A stretch of 12,775 nucleotides of DNA, from positions 1 to 12,775 of the forward strand of contig CAKTXB010000036.1 of assembly GCA_934630555.1 (NCBI GenBank). Direction: 5' to 3'. The translations under genes and the position numbers were made by a program. Below, piece after piece: positions 5,655 through 12,519 of the stretch. The notes under the pieces were generated by a model, which was not told where the DNA came from, ran no database searches, and worked only from the letters and a program-made list of their open reading frames with translations. Positions within the stretch are counted from its first letter, which is position 1, and each line of letters starts with the position of its first letter. The DNA comes from an uncultured Oscillospiraceae bacterium (GTDB lineage Bacteria > Bacillota > Clostridia > Oscillospirales > Oscillospiraceae).

Positions 5655-7028
5655 ATGAAACAGCTGTTAAAGGGCGGCGTTGTGGTGGGCGCAGGCGCGT
5701 CACGTGAGGCCGACGTTTTGATGGACGGGGAGAAGATCGTGGCCGTTGGGCAGGATCTTCCGCAGGAGGGCGCGCAGGTCGTGGATGTGCGCGGCAGGCT
5801 GCTGTTCCCGGGCTTTATTGACGCGCACACGCATTTTGATCTGGATGTGTGCAACACCACGACGGCCGATGATTTTGCTGCCGGATCCCGTGCGGCGGTG
5901 TGCGGCGGCACGACGATGGTCATTGACTTTGCCTGCCCCAACAAGGGCGAAACGCTGGGCTACGGCTTGAGCCTGTGGCACAAAAAGGCCGACGGCAAAA
6001 CGAGCTGCGACTACGGCTTCCATATGACCATTGACGACTGGAACGAGGGCATCCGGGCGGAGATCCCGGAGATGTTCCGGGCCGGTATCTCTTCTTTTAA
6101 GATGTACATGACGTATCCTGCCATGATGATCGGCGATCAGGACCTGTTTTCGGCGCTGCTGGAGCTGAAAAAATATGGCGGCATTGCGGGCGTACACTGC
6201 GAAAACGCGGGCGTCATTGACGCGCTCATCGCGCAGCACAAGGCGGACGGAAAGCTTGCGCCGTCTGCGCATCCGGAGTGCCGGCCCAACCCGCTGGAGG
6301 CCGAGGCTGTGGCGCATCTGCTGCGCATTGCCGAGGTGGCGGATGTGCCCGTTGTGATCGTGCATCTGAGCACGCGCGAGTCGCTGCACGAAGTGTTTGC
6401 GGCGCGCGAGCGGGGGCAAAGGGTGTACGTCGAGACGTGCCCGCACTATCTGATCCTGGATGACAGCCGGTACGATCAGGATGATTTTGACGCCGCAGCC
6501 GCCTATATCTGCGCGCCGCCGCTGCGCAAAAAAGCCGATCAGGAGGCGCTGTGGAAGGCACTTGCGAACGGCACGATCCAGACAGTTTCGACCGACCATT
6601 GCAGCTTTACGCGCCAGCAGAAGCGCGCGGGGCAGGGCGACTTTACCAAGATCCCCGGCGGCCTGCCGGGCGTGGAGGACCGCGGACTGCTGCTGTATAC
6701 CTACGGTGTGGCAGCTGGCCGCATCACAAAGGAGCAGATGTGCGCGCTGCTGGCGGAGAATCCGGCGCGGCTGTATGGCGCGTATCCGCGCAAGGGTGTG
6801 ATCGCCCCGGGCAGCGACGCGGACATTGTGGTGCTGGATCCGGCGGCGCGCGGTGTGTTCACGGCGGCGCAGGAGCACACGGCGGCGGGCTATACGCCGT
6901 ATGAAGGCATGGAACGCCGCGGCGCGATCGAGCGGGTCTATCTGCGCGGCCAGCTGGTGGCGCAGGATGGGCAGCTGGTGAAAGAAAACACGGGCGCGTA
7001 TATCGCGCGCGGGCTGAACACGCTGTAA
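5655..7028 (+). CDS. hydA: Dihydropyrimidinase / D-hydantoinase
   Basis: This 457-residue cytoplasmic zinc amidohydrolase opens cyclic diamides: 5,6-dihydropyrimidines in reductive pyrimidine breakdown, or 5-substituted hydantoins. The whole metal centre is visible: His58 and His60 (FPGFIDAHTHFD), Lys149 for carboxylation (SSFKMYMTYP), His181 (GVHCENA), His237 (VIVHLST) and Asp314 (STDHCSF). Tyr154, five residues after the lysine, is the family's catalytic tyrosine. Length is normal. GGAG (5643-5646) precedes the start by 8 bases. No dihydropyrimidine dehydrogenase, beta-ureidopropionase or carbamoylase lies in the window, so the physiological substrate is open. The gene heads a two-gene unit with the small membrane protein 16 bases downstream. 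Confidence 0.93.
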   Translation: MKQLLKGGVVVGAGASREADVLMDGEKIVAVGQDLPQEGAQVVDVRGRLLFPGFIDAHTHFDLDVCNTTTADDFAAGSRAAVCGGTTMVIDFACPNKGETLGYGLSLWHKKADGKTSCDYGFHMTIDDWNEGIRAEIPEMFRAGISSFKMYMTYPAMMIGDQDLFSALLELKKYGGIAGVHCENAGVIDALIAQHKADGKLAPSAHPECRPNPLEAEAVAHLLRIAEVADVPVVIVHLSTRESLHEVFAARERGQRVYVETCPHYLILDDSRYDQDDFDAAAAYICAPPLRKKADQEALWKALANGTIQTVSTDHCSFTRQQKRAGQGDFTKIPGGLPGVEDRGLLLYTYGVAAGRITKEQMCALLAENPARLYGAYPRKGVIAPGSDADIVVLDPAARGVFTAAQEHTAAGYTPYEGMERRGAIERVYLRGQLVAQDGQLVKENTGAYIARGLNTL

Positions 7029-7044
7029 GAGCAGGAGGTATGCT

Positions 7045-7293
7045 ATGAACGAATTTGATCTGCCTGAGGAGCTGCGGCCGCTTTCGGCCTGGGCGTATTT
7101 TGGATATGAGCTGCTGTATTCCGTGCCGCTGGTGGGCTGGATCTTCCTTATCTGCCACGCCGTTGGCAGCCGGAACGTGAACAAGCGCAACTTTGCGCGC
7201 AGTTTTTTCTGTGTGTATGTGGTGGTGCTCATCCTGGCGCTGATCCTTGGCCTTTCGGGCCTTGGCGCGGCGCTGACGGAGCGCTACATGTGA
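7045..7293 (+). CDS. Small two-helix membrane protein, function unknown
   Basis: The 82-residue product has two hydrophobic segments, about 15-40 (AYFGYELLYSVPLVGWIFLICHAV) and 53-76 (ARSFFCVYVVVLILALILGLSGL), joined by a basic loop with SRNVNKRNFARS. A YFGY-LL-S-P-VGW-F pattern and an N-K-RNFARSFFC motif recur in small uncharacterised Firmicutes membrane proteins (from memory, no function known). AGGAGG (7033-7038) lies 6 bases before the ATG, and the gene begins 16 bases after the hydantoinase, so the two are cotranscribed and closed by the terminator at 7318. A role with the hydantoinase is possible but unsupported. Confidence 0.85.
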   Translation: MNEFDLPEELRPLSAWAYFGYELLYSVPLVGWIFLICHAVGSRNVNKRNFARSFFCVYVVVLILALILGLSGLGAALTERYM

Positions 7294-7317
7294 CGCGTCT
7301 GCCACCGCGCGTACTGA

Positions 7318-7351
7318 TCCGCACCGGCCTTGGGCCGGTGCGGAGATTTTT
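7318..7351 (+). terminator. Strong intrinsic terminator of the hydantoinase unit
   Basis: TCCGCACCGGCC (7318-7329), a 3-base loop and GGCCGGTGCGGA (7333-7344) form a perfect 12-bp stem followed by GATTTTT. It lies 25 bases after the small membrane protein gene and 30 bases before the next promoter. Confidence 0.9.
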
Positions 7352-7380
7352 CGCGCGTCAACTGGCTTTTGGGCGCGGTA

Positions 7381-7409
7381 TTGCAAAAAAAGAGAAGGTG
7401 TGGTAAACT
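7381..7409 (+). promoter_or_regulatory. Promoter of the envelope operon
   Basis: TTGCAA (7381-7386), a 17-base spacer and TAAACT (7404-7409) preceded by TGG. It is placed between the terminator at 7318-7351 and the first gene at 7441, and no other promoter or terminator is apparent before 12488. Confidence 0.6.
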
Positions 7410-7440
7410 GAAATCCAAATCACATTCCGGGAGGGATGAC

Positions 7441-8256
7441 ATGACGGACGGGGCACAGCGGCGGCGCACGGCGCTGATCGCGGCGGCGATCGTTCTGGCG
7501 CTCCTCGCGGGCATTCTGCTGGGGCTGTGGCTGCCAAAGCTGCTTGCATCCAGACGGGAGGCGACGGCACAGCGGTCAAACGATGCGGCGGTGCTGCGCT
7601 GCACGGCGCGCGATCACGTGCTGACGAACACGCAGTTTGCCTATTACTACTGGAGCGAGTATTTTTATTTTCTGGACGTGTACAGCGATTATCTCGGCGA
7701 TGCGCTGGATGCGGACAAGCCGCTGGACGAGCAGCCCTATGACGACGAACAGTCGTGGCAGGACTACATGATCGAGCGGGCGCTGGAAACGGCGCGCGAC
7801 ACGGCCAGCATGGTCTGGGCCGCAGAGGACGTGGGCTTTACGCTGGACGCGGACGACGAGGCGGCCTATGAACAGACGCTCACGGCCTTCCGGCAGACGG
7901 CGGCGGATATGGGCTATGACGACCTGACGGCGTATCTGCGCGATTCCTACGGTGCGGGTGCGGACGAGGAGAGCTTCTGCCGGTATCTGCACGACGCGTA
8001 TGTGGCAAGCAGCTACGCAGCGGCGCTGGAGGCGGGCATTGACCCGGACGCGGCGGCGGTGCAGGCATATTTGCAGGCGCACGCCGGGGAGTATGCCGAC
8101 GCGGACGACGCAGAGGCCGAAGCCCGTGCAGATCTCATCGCCGAAACCTATCAGAATCTGTACCGGTCCATTGTGAACGCGGAAACGTTTGAGGTGGACT
8201 ACAGCAAAATTGCCCTGACGGCGCCGAAAAACGCACCGGAAGCGGCGAAAAAATGA
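7441..8256 (+). CDS. Membrane-anchored SurA/PrsA-N-like protein lacking a PPIase domain
   Basis: The 271-residue protein has a short cytoplasmic N-terminus, one membrane segment (about 11-34) and an acidic, helical extracellular part. Its motif LTNTQFAYYYWSEYFYFLDVYSDYL (61-85) is closely mirrored by the downstream gene (LTNRELAYYYWNQYYSFANTYGMYL), as are the following KPLDEQPYDDEQSWQ and QPLEAQMYDGENTWQ stretches, so the two are paralogues. No parvulin signature (RHIL, FGYH) is present: it ends soon after the chaperone-like helices with a Lys/Ala tail. GGGAGGG (7429-7435) precedes the chosen ATG by 5 bases; the open frame upstream runs through the terminator and is rejected. Likely a folding helper for secreted proteins or a partner of the PPIase next door (inference). 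Confidence 0.8.
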   Translation: MTDGAQRRRTALIAAAIVLALLAGILLGLWLPKLLASRREATAQRSNDAAVLRCTARDHVLTNTQFAYYYWSEYFYFLDVYSDYLGDALDADKPLDEQPYDDEQSWQDYMIERALETARDTASMVWAAEDVGFTLDADDEAAYEQTLTAFRQTAADMGYDDLTAYLRDSYGAGADEESFCRYLHDAYVASSYAAALEAGIDPDAAAVQAYLQAHAGEYADADDAEAEARADLIAETYQNLYRSIVNAETFEVDYSKIALTAPKNAPEAAKK

Positions 8257-8258
8257 AC

Positions 8259-8272
8259 GCGGCACGTGCCGC
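8259..8272. repeat. 14-base perfect palindrome between the paralogous genes
   Basis: GCGGCACGTGCCGC lies in the 28-base gap between the stop at 8254-8256 and the next start. It could fold as a small hairpin just ahead of the weak ribosome site of the PPIase gene, or be a protein-binding site. No T run follows, so it is not a terminator. Confidence 0.35.
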
Positions 8273-8284
8273 AGAAAGTGTGAA

Positions 8285-9865
8285 ATGATGGATTGCAAGT
8301 ATTGCGGTCAGCCGCTGGACAGCGGCGAGAAGTTCTGCCCGCACTGCGGCAGAGATCTGACGCAGGAAACGGAGCAGCCGGCGGTGGCACAGGCCCAGGC
8401 CGCAGCGGAGGCCGCTGCCGACTCGGAAACGGCAGAGGCTGCCGAGGCAGCGGCTGCGCAGGAAGAAACGGCTGCGGAAGAAGCAGCGGCACCGGCAGAG
8501 CCGGAAAAGAAGAAAAACGGCACGCTCATCGGTGTTGTGGCTGGGATCATTGCCGTGGTGGCAGTGCTGCTCATTCTGCTCGTGCCGCGCCTGAAAAGCG
8601 ACCGGCCGGAGGTGCAGCCGGAGGAACCGTCTGCCAGCGACACGGCGGACAGCACGGACGGTGCAGATGATGCAGCAGATGCAGCAGATGCAGCGGCGGA
8701 GCCCACCGTCAGCTACAGCGTGACGGCGGACGAGTTGACGGATGAGGTGCTCAGCCGCGTGGTGGCTACGTGCGGCGACGAGCAGCTGACGAACCGCGAG
8801 CTTGCGTATTATTACTGGAACCAGTATTATTCATTTGCCAACACGTATGGGATGTATCTGGCCTATCTGCTGGACACGACCCAGCCGCTGGAGGCGCAGA
8901 TGTATGACGGCGAGAACACCTGGCAGCAGATGTTCCTGAACAGCGGCGTGGATATGTTCCGCTCGCTGTCGGCGCTGGAGCAGCAGGCAAATGCCAACGG
9001 CTTTGCGCTCAGCGCGGCGCGCGAGGAAGAACTTGCGTCGCTCTCCGATCTGTGCGCGCAGGGCGCGGAGGCTTATGGCTTTGCAGACGGCGACGCATAT
9101 ATTCAGTCGGTGTTTGGCCCGAGCGCAACGGTGGAGGACTATGTGGCGTTCTGCCGCAAGCTGCTTCTGACGACAGATTATTTGCAGTCGCTCGTGGACG
9201 CGCACGAATATACGGACGCGGACATTGAGGCATATTATGACGCGCACGCGGAGGACTATGTGAACGCGCGCGTGGAGAAGATCGACAAGCCCATGGTGAC
9301 CATCCGCCACATTCTGATCCAGCCTGAGGGCGAGCAGGACGAGAACGGCAGCTACTCCGATGCGGCCTGGGCCGCGGCGGAGCAAAAGGCAAACGAAGTT
9401 TTGAAGGAGTGGGAATCCGGCGAAATGACGGAGGAACGCTTCAGTGAACTGGCCGCGGAATATTCGGCGGACGGCAACGCGTCGAGCGGCGGTATTTATG
9501 AGAACGTCTATCCGGGCCAGATGGTCGATTCGTTCAACGACTGGTGCTTTGACGATGCGCGCACGGCGGGCGACTATGGCCTTGTCAAGACGGAGTTCGG
9601 TTATCACATCATCTATTTCTCGGCTGCGTCGGATGCGGTGTATTGGCGCGAAACGGCGACGAGCGACTATTTGCAGGAGCTTGCCAACACACTGGAGACC
9701 GAGGCTGCGGACAGTTTTGACTTTACGTCTGATCTGACGCAGGCGGCGGTGTTTGACGTGCTGGCCGAGCAGCGCGCACAGCAGGCGGCGGCACAGGCTG
9801 CACAGGAGGCTGCCGCCGCAGCGCAGGACGCGGCATCGGACACCGAGGCTGCACCGGAAAAATAA
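8285..9865 (+). CDS. Zinc-ribbon, membrane-anchored parvulin peptidyl-prolyl isomerase (PrsA-like)
   Basis: The 526-residue protein has, in order: a cytoplasmic zinc ribbon with Cys4, Cys7, Cys18 and Cys21 (CKYCGQP...KFCPHCG); an Ala/Glu-rich linker (31-75); one membrane segment (80-100); an acidic linker with an in-frame 9-base repeat (DDAADAADAADAA); a SurA/PrsA-N chaperone region (about 150-330, LTNRELAYYYWNQYY); and a PpiC/parvulin domain (about 338-447, VTIRHILI at 338-345, FSELAAEYS, FGYHII at 438-443). It ends in an Ala/Gln-rich helix. PrsA homologues fold exported proteins outside the membrane, but are usually lipoproteins without a zinc ribbon. ATG 8285 and ATG 8288 are equally possible; the ribosome site is weak. 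It lies 28 bases after its shorter paralogue and 32 before the lipid kinase. Confidence 0.88.
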   Translation: MMDCKYCGQPLDSGEKFCPHCGRDLTQETEQPAVAQAQAAAEAAADSETAEAAEAAAAQEETAAEEAAAPAEPEKKKNGTLIGVVAGIIAVVAVLLILLVPRLKSDRPEVQPEEPSASDTADSTDGADDAADAADAAAEPTVSYSVTADELTDEVLSRVVATCGDEQLTNRELAYYYWNQYYSFANTYGMYLAYLLDTTQPLEAQMYDGENTWQQMFLNSGVDMFRSLSALEQQANANGFALSAAREEELASLSDLCAQGAEAYGFADGDAYIQSVFGPSATVEDYVAFCRKLLLTTDYLQSLVDAHEYTDADIEAYYDAHAEDYVNARVEKIDKPMVTIRHILIQPEGEQDENGSYSDAAWAAAEQKANEVLKEWESGEMTEERFSELAAEYSADGNASSGGIYENVYPGQMVDSFNDWCFDDARTAGDYGLVKTEFGYHIIYFSAASDAVYWRETATSDYLQELANTLETEAADSFDFTSDLTQAAVFDVLAEQRAQQAAAQAAQEAAAAAQDAASDTEAAPEK

Positions 9866-9897
9866 ACAGAGCGCATAAAAGCGCCGGAGGGCAGAAA

Positions 9898-10815
9898 ATG
9901 AACCGCAAAATGTTGTTTTTTGTCAACCCCAACGCAGGACACGCCGAGATCCGCAGCAGCCTCATGGAGGTTTTGCAGGTGTTTACCATTGGCGGTTATG
10001 ACGTGACCGTCCATCCCACGCGCGCGCCGAAGGACCTGACGCAGACCATTGCGGCCCATGGCGCAGAATATGACATGATCGTCTGCACAGGCGGCGACGG
10101 TACGCTGAATGAAGCCGTTTCGGGCCTGATGCAGCTGGAAAAGCGGCCGCCGCTGGGGTATATCCCCGGCGGTACGGTCAACGATGTGGCCTCCACGCTG
10201 GGCCTGTCGCACGACCCGGTGACGGCGGCGCAGGACATTGTCCATGGCAAGCCCTTTGCCATGGACATCGGTGCGTTTGGCAAGGATCGCTGGTTTGCCT
10301 ATGTGGCGGCGTTTGGGCTGTTCACAGGTGTAGCGTATGAAACGCCGCAGGAGGATAAGCGCGTACTGGGAAGGCTGGCGTACTTCCTCAATGGCGTGCG
10401 CGCGCTGGACGATGTGCGGCCGGTACACGTGCGCTGCACGGTGAACGGCGAAACCGTGGAGACCGACGCCATTGACGGGCTGGTTTGCAGCACGATGAGC
10501 GTGGGCGGCTTTAAGGTGCGCGGCGACATGGGCATTTCGCTCAATGACGGACAGGCCGAGCTGCTGCTGGTGCGCGACATTAAAAGCCTGATCGATTTCC
10601 ACAATGTGGCCATGCATCTGATGCGCTGTGAGTTCCAGAGCGAGAAGGAATTTGTGTTCCGCAAGGCGGCCAATATCCACTTCAGCTTTGATGAGCCCGT
10701 GGCGTGGACGGTGGACGGCGAATATGGCGGCACGTACCGCGAGGTGGATGTGCGCATCCACCAGCAGGCTATTCGGATCATCGTGCCGCAGGCGCTGCCG
10801 GGAGGCGCAGCTTGA
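9898..10815 (+). CDS. Diacylglycerol kinase-family lipid kinase
   Basis: The 305-residue cytoplasmic/membrane-associated kinase phosphorylates a lipid, probably diacylglycerol to phosphatidic acid. Visible family marks are FFVNPNAG (7-14), the nucleotide-binding GGDGTLNE (65-72) and PGGTVNDVA (90-98), then the beta-rich C-terminal half with WTVDGEYG near residue 275. Length is typical of DgkB/YegS-like enzymes. GGAGGG (9886-9891) gives a firm start 6 bases later. It overlaps the next gene by 4 bases (TTGA), implying translational coupling. In Gram-positive bacteria DgkB recycles diacylglycerol from LTA synthesis, which fits the LTA-synthase-like enzyme at 2917-5484 (inference). Substrate cannot be read from sequence. 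Confidence 0.92.
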   Translation: MNRKMLFFVNPNAGHAEIRSSLMEVLQVFTIGGYDVTVHPTRAPKDLTQTIAAHGAEYDMIVCTGGDGTLNEAVSGLMQLEKRPPLGYIPGGTVNDVASTLGLSHDPVTAAQDIVHGKPFAMDIGAFGKDRWFAYVAAFGLFTGVAYETPQEDKRVLGRLAYFLNGVRALDDVRPVHVRCTVNGETVETDAIDGLVCSTMSVGGFKVRGDMGISLNDGQAELLLVRDIKSLIDFHNVAMHLMRCEFQSEKEFVFRKAANIHFSFDEPVAWTVDGEYGGTYREVDVRIHQQAIRIIVPQALPGGAA

Positions 10816-12455
10816 AGCGCGCCGGCCTGACGCTGCGGCGCGGTGCGCTGCTGGTGCTGCTGACGCTTTTGCTGTGCGTGGGCGCGTTTGCCGAGAAAGC
10901 GCCGGCAGAGCCGTCTGCCACAGAGCAGCTGAAGGCTGCGCTCACAGAGGCGCTGCCTGCGCGGCAGACGGTAGTCGAGGTCGCCTCGGACGGTTTGGAA
11001 CAGTATGCGGACGAGCAGCTGCTGGTCGATCTGCTGCGGGAAATGGCTGCAAAATCGGCGGATGACCCGGAGGCGGGGCTGGACTATGACGTGCTGAACA
11101 TCCACGCGCTGTATACGCGTGTGGAGAACGGCGTGCTGCGCGTGACGCTGGAATATCTTACGACAGCCGAGCAGGAACAGGCTGTGGACGAGGCATGCGC
11201 GAAGATCCGCGCAGACTTGCAGCTGGACGGAAAGACGGAAACAGAACGTGTGCTGGCGCTGTATGAGTACGTCGGCACGCATTTTGTCTACGACGACACG
11301 CTGCAGATTTTTTCAGCCTATGAGGGCCTGCGGCAGGGCAAAATGGTCTGCCAGGGCTATGCGATCCTGCTTTATAAGCTGCTGTGGCAGGAGCAGATCC
11401 CGTGCCGCATCGTGACCGGCTATGCCGGCGGCGTGGGGCACGGATGGAACATTGTGCAGCTGGACGGGAAATGGTACAGTCTGGATGTGACGTGGGATGC
11501 CTGCAAAACGGTGGGCGGCGCGATGACGTTTGACTGCTTTTTAAAGGGCGGCGCGTTGGAGGGCCACACACGCGGCTCGTGGTACCGCACGGACGCGTTT
11601 GAGGCGGCGCACCGCATGGCGGGGGCGGACTATCCCGTGCCGCGCGTGCGCGTGCAGGTACGCGAGGACGGCACGGAGTTTTCTTCGCTGATGATCCGCA
11701 AAAACATTGCCGTGCCGCTGCGCGTGTCGGTGGAGGGCGTGCAGGATGCGGCGTTTACGTTCCGGTCGACGGACCCGGCCATCGTTTCCGTGACAGAGGA
11801 CGGCACGATGACGGCGCATGCGACGGGCGCGGTCAGCATCATCATCCGGGCAAGCGGCCGCACGGCCATTCCGGCCATGTTTACGGTGACGGCGGTCGAC
11901 CTGACCGGCGCGTCCGACTGGGCGCAGGCGGATGTAACGGCGCTGTATCTGGCAGGGTATCTGCCGGCGGTGCTTTGCAGCGACTGGCAGCAGCCCATTA
12001 CACGCGGCGAGCTGGCGCAGCTGATCTATCCCATGGTGACGCGCCAGCCGCGTGCGGCGCTGCGCAGCTTAGGGTTCGAGTTTGACGACACAGACGAGGC
12101 TGAAAACGGCGATGTGCTGGAATATCTGGCCACACTGGGCCTTGTGAACGGCTTTGGCGATGGACGGCTTGCGCCGGAAGCGCCGCTGACACGTGAGCAG
12201 GCGGCCAAGATCCTGACGCGCCTGTGCGCGCTGTATAACTGCCCTCTGCCGGAGGCAGCGGAGAAGCGTTGGGTGGATCGCAGTACGATCTCCGATTGGG
12301 CGCAGGGGTTCTGTGACCGTGCCGATGCAGCCGGCATTATGCAGGGCATTGGCGGCGGACGGTTTGCACCCCGGCAGGCGCTGACGCGGGAGCAGGCCAT
12401 GTGCGCACTCTGGCGCGCAGTGGAGTATTGCCGCCAGACGGCGGCTGCTGCATGA
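10812..12455 (+). CDS. Secreted transglutaminase-like protein with Ig-like and SLH domains
   Basis: The chosen start is TTG 10812, because GGAGG (10801-10805) lies 6 bases upstream and a signal peptide follows at once (KRAGLTLRRGALLVLLTLLLCVGAFAEK); an ATG at 10704 would put an unrelated Arg/Gly-rich stretch before it. The 547-residue product then has a transglutaminase/protease-fold domain (about 130-240) with a full triad: Cys180 (KMVCQGYA), His210 (GHGWNIV) and Asp225 (YSLDVTWD). Residues about 290-360 form a bacterial Ig-like (BIG2) domain (FRSTDPAIVSVTEDGTMTAHATGAVSIII). Three SLH repeats fill about 365-540 (GFGDGRLAPEAPLTREQAAKIL, GIGGGRFAPRQALTREQAMCAL). It is exported and bound to wall polymer by SLH. 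Such domains hydrolyse or cross-link peptides; the substrate is unknown. Last gene of the operon. Confidence 0.9.
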   Translation: MKRAGLTLRRGALLVLLTLLLCVGAFAEKAPAEPSATEQLKAALTEALPARQTVVEVASDGLEQYADEQLLVDLLREMAAKSADDPEAGLDYDVLNIHALYTRVENGVLRVTLEYLTTAEQEQAVDEACAKIRADLQLDGKTETERVLALYEYVGTHFVYDDTLQIFSAYEGLRQGKMVCQGYAILLYKLLWQEQIPCRIVTGYAGGVGHGWNIVQLDGKWYSLDVTWDACKTVGGAMTFDCFLKGGALEGHTRGSWYRTDAFEAAHRMAGADYPVPRVRVQVREDGTEFSSLMIRKNIAVPLRVSVEGVQDAAFTFRSTDPAIVSVTEDGTMTAHATGAVSIIIRASGRTAIPAMFTVTAVDLTGASDWAQADVTALYLAGYLPAVLCSDWQQPITRGELAQLIYPMVTRQPRAALRSLGFEFDDTDEAENGDVLEYLATLGLVNGFGDGRLAPEAPLTREQAAKILTRLCALYNCPLPEAAEKRWVDRSTISDWAQGFCDRADAAGIMQGIGGGRFAPRQALTREQAMCALWRAVEYCRQTAAAA

Positions 12456-12487
12456 TTTTTTCATTGCGGAAGCAAAACAAATCGAGG

Positions 12488-12519
12488 GCTGCCCGGCCGA
12501 AAGGCCGGGCGGCTTTTTT
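12488..12519 (+). terminator. Intrinsic terminator of the envelope operon
   Basis: GCTGCCCGGCC (12488-12498), loop GAAA and GGCCGGGCGGC (12503-12513) form an 11-bp stem with one U-G pair, followed by TTTTTT (12514-12519). It begins 33 bases after the last stop codon. Confidence 0.9.

Noticed and set aside
5700..7232. 510-codon open frame on the minus strand opposite the hydantoinase
   Set aside because: Arg/His-rich antisense shadow with no recognisable motif or ribosome site; the plus-strand gene has a complete metal centre.
7330..7440. N-terminal extension of the first PrsA-like protein
   Set aside because: It would begin within the terminator loop and upstream of the promoter; ATG 7441 has GGGAGGG directly before it.
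9667..10761. 364-codon minus-strand open frame spanning two genes
   Set aside because: Antisense to the PPIase C-terminus and the lipid kinase; it ends in an Ala/Cys/Ser-rich reverse of the Gln/Ala tail and has no domain.
10704..10811. Upstream ATG extension of the transglutaminase gene
   Set aside because: It would place 36 unrelated residues before an obvious signal peptide; TTG 10812 has GGAGG at ideal distance.
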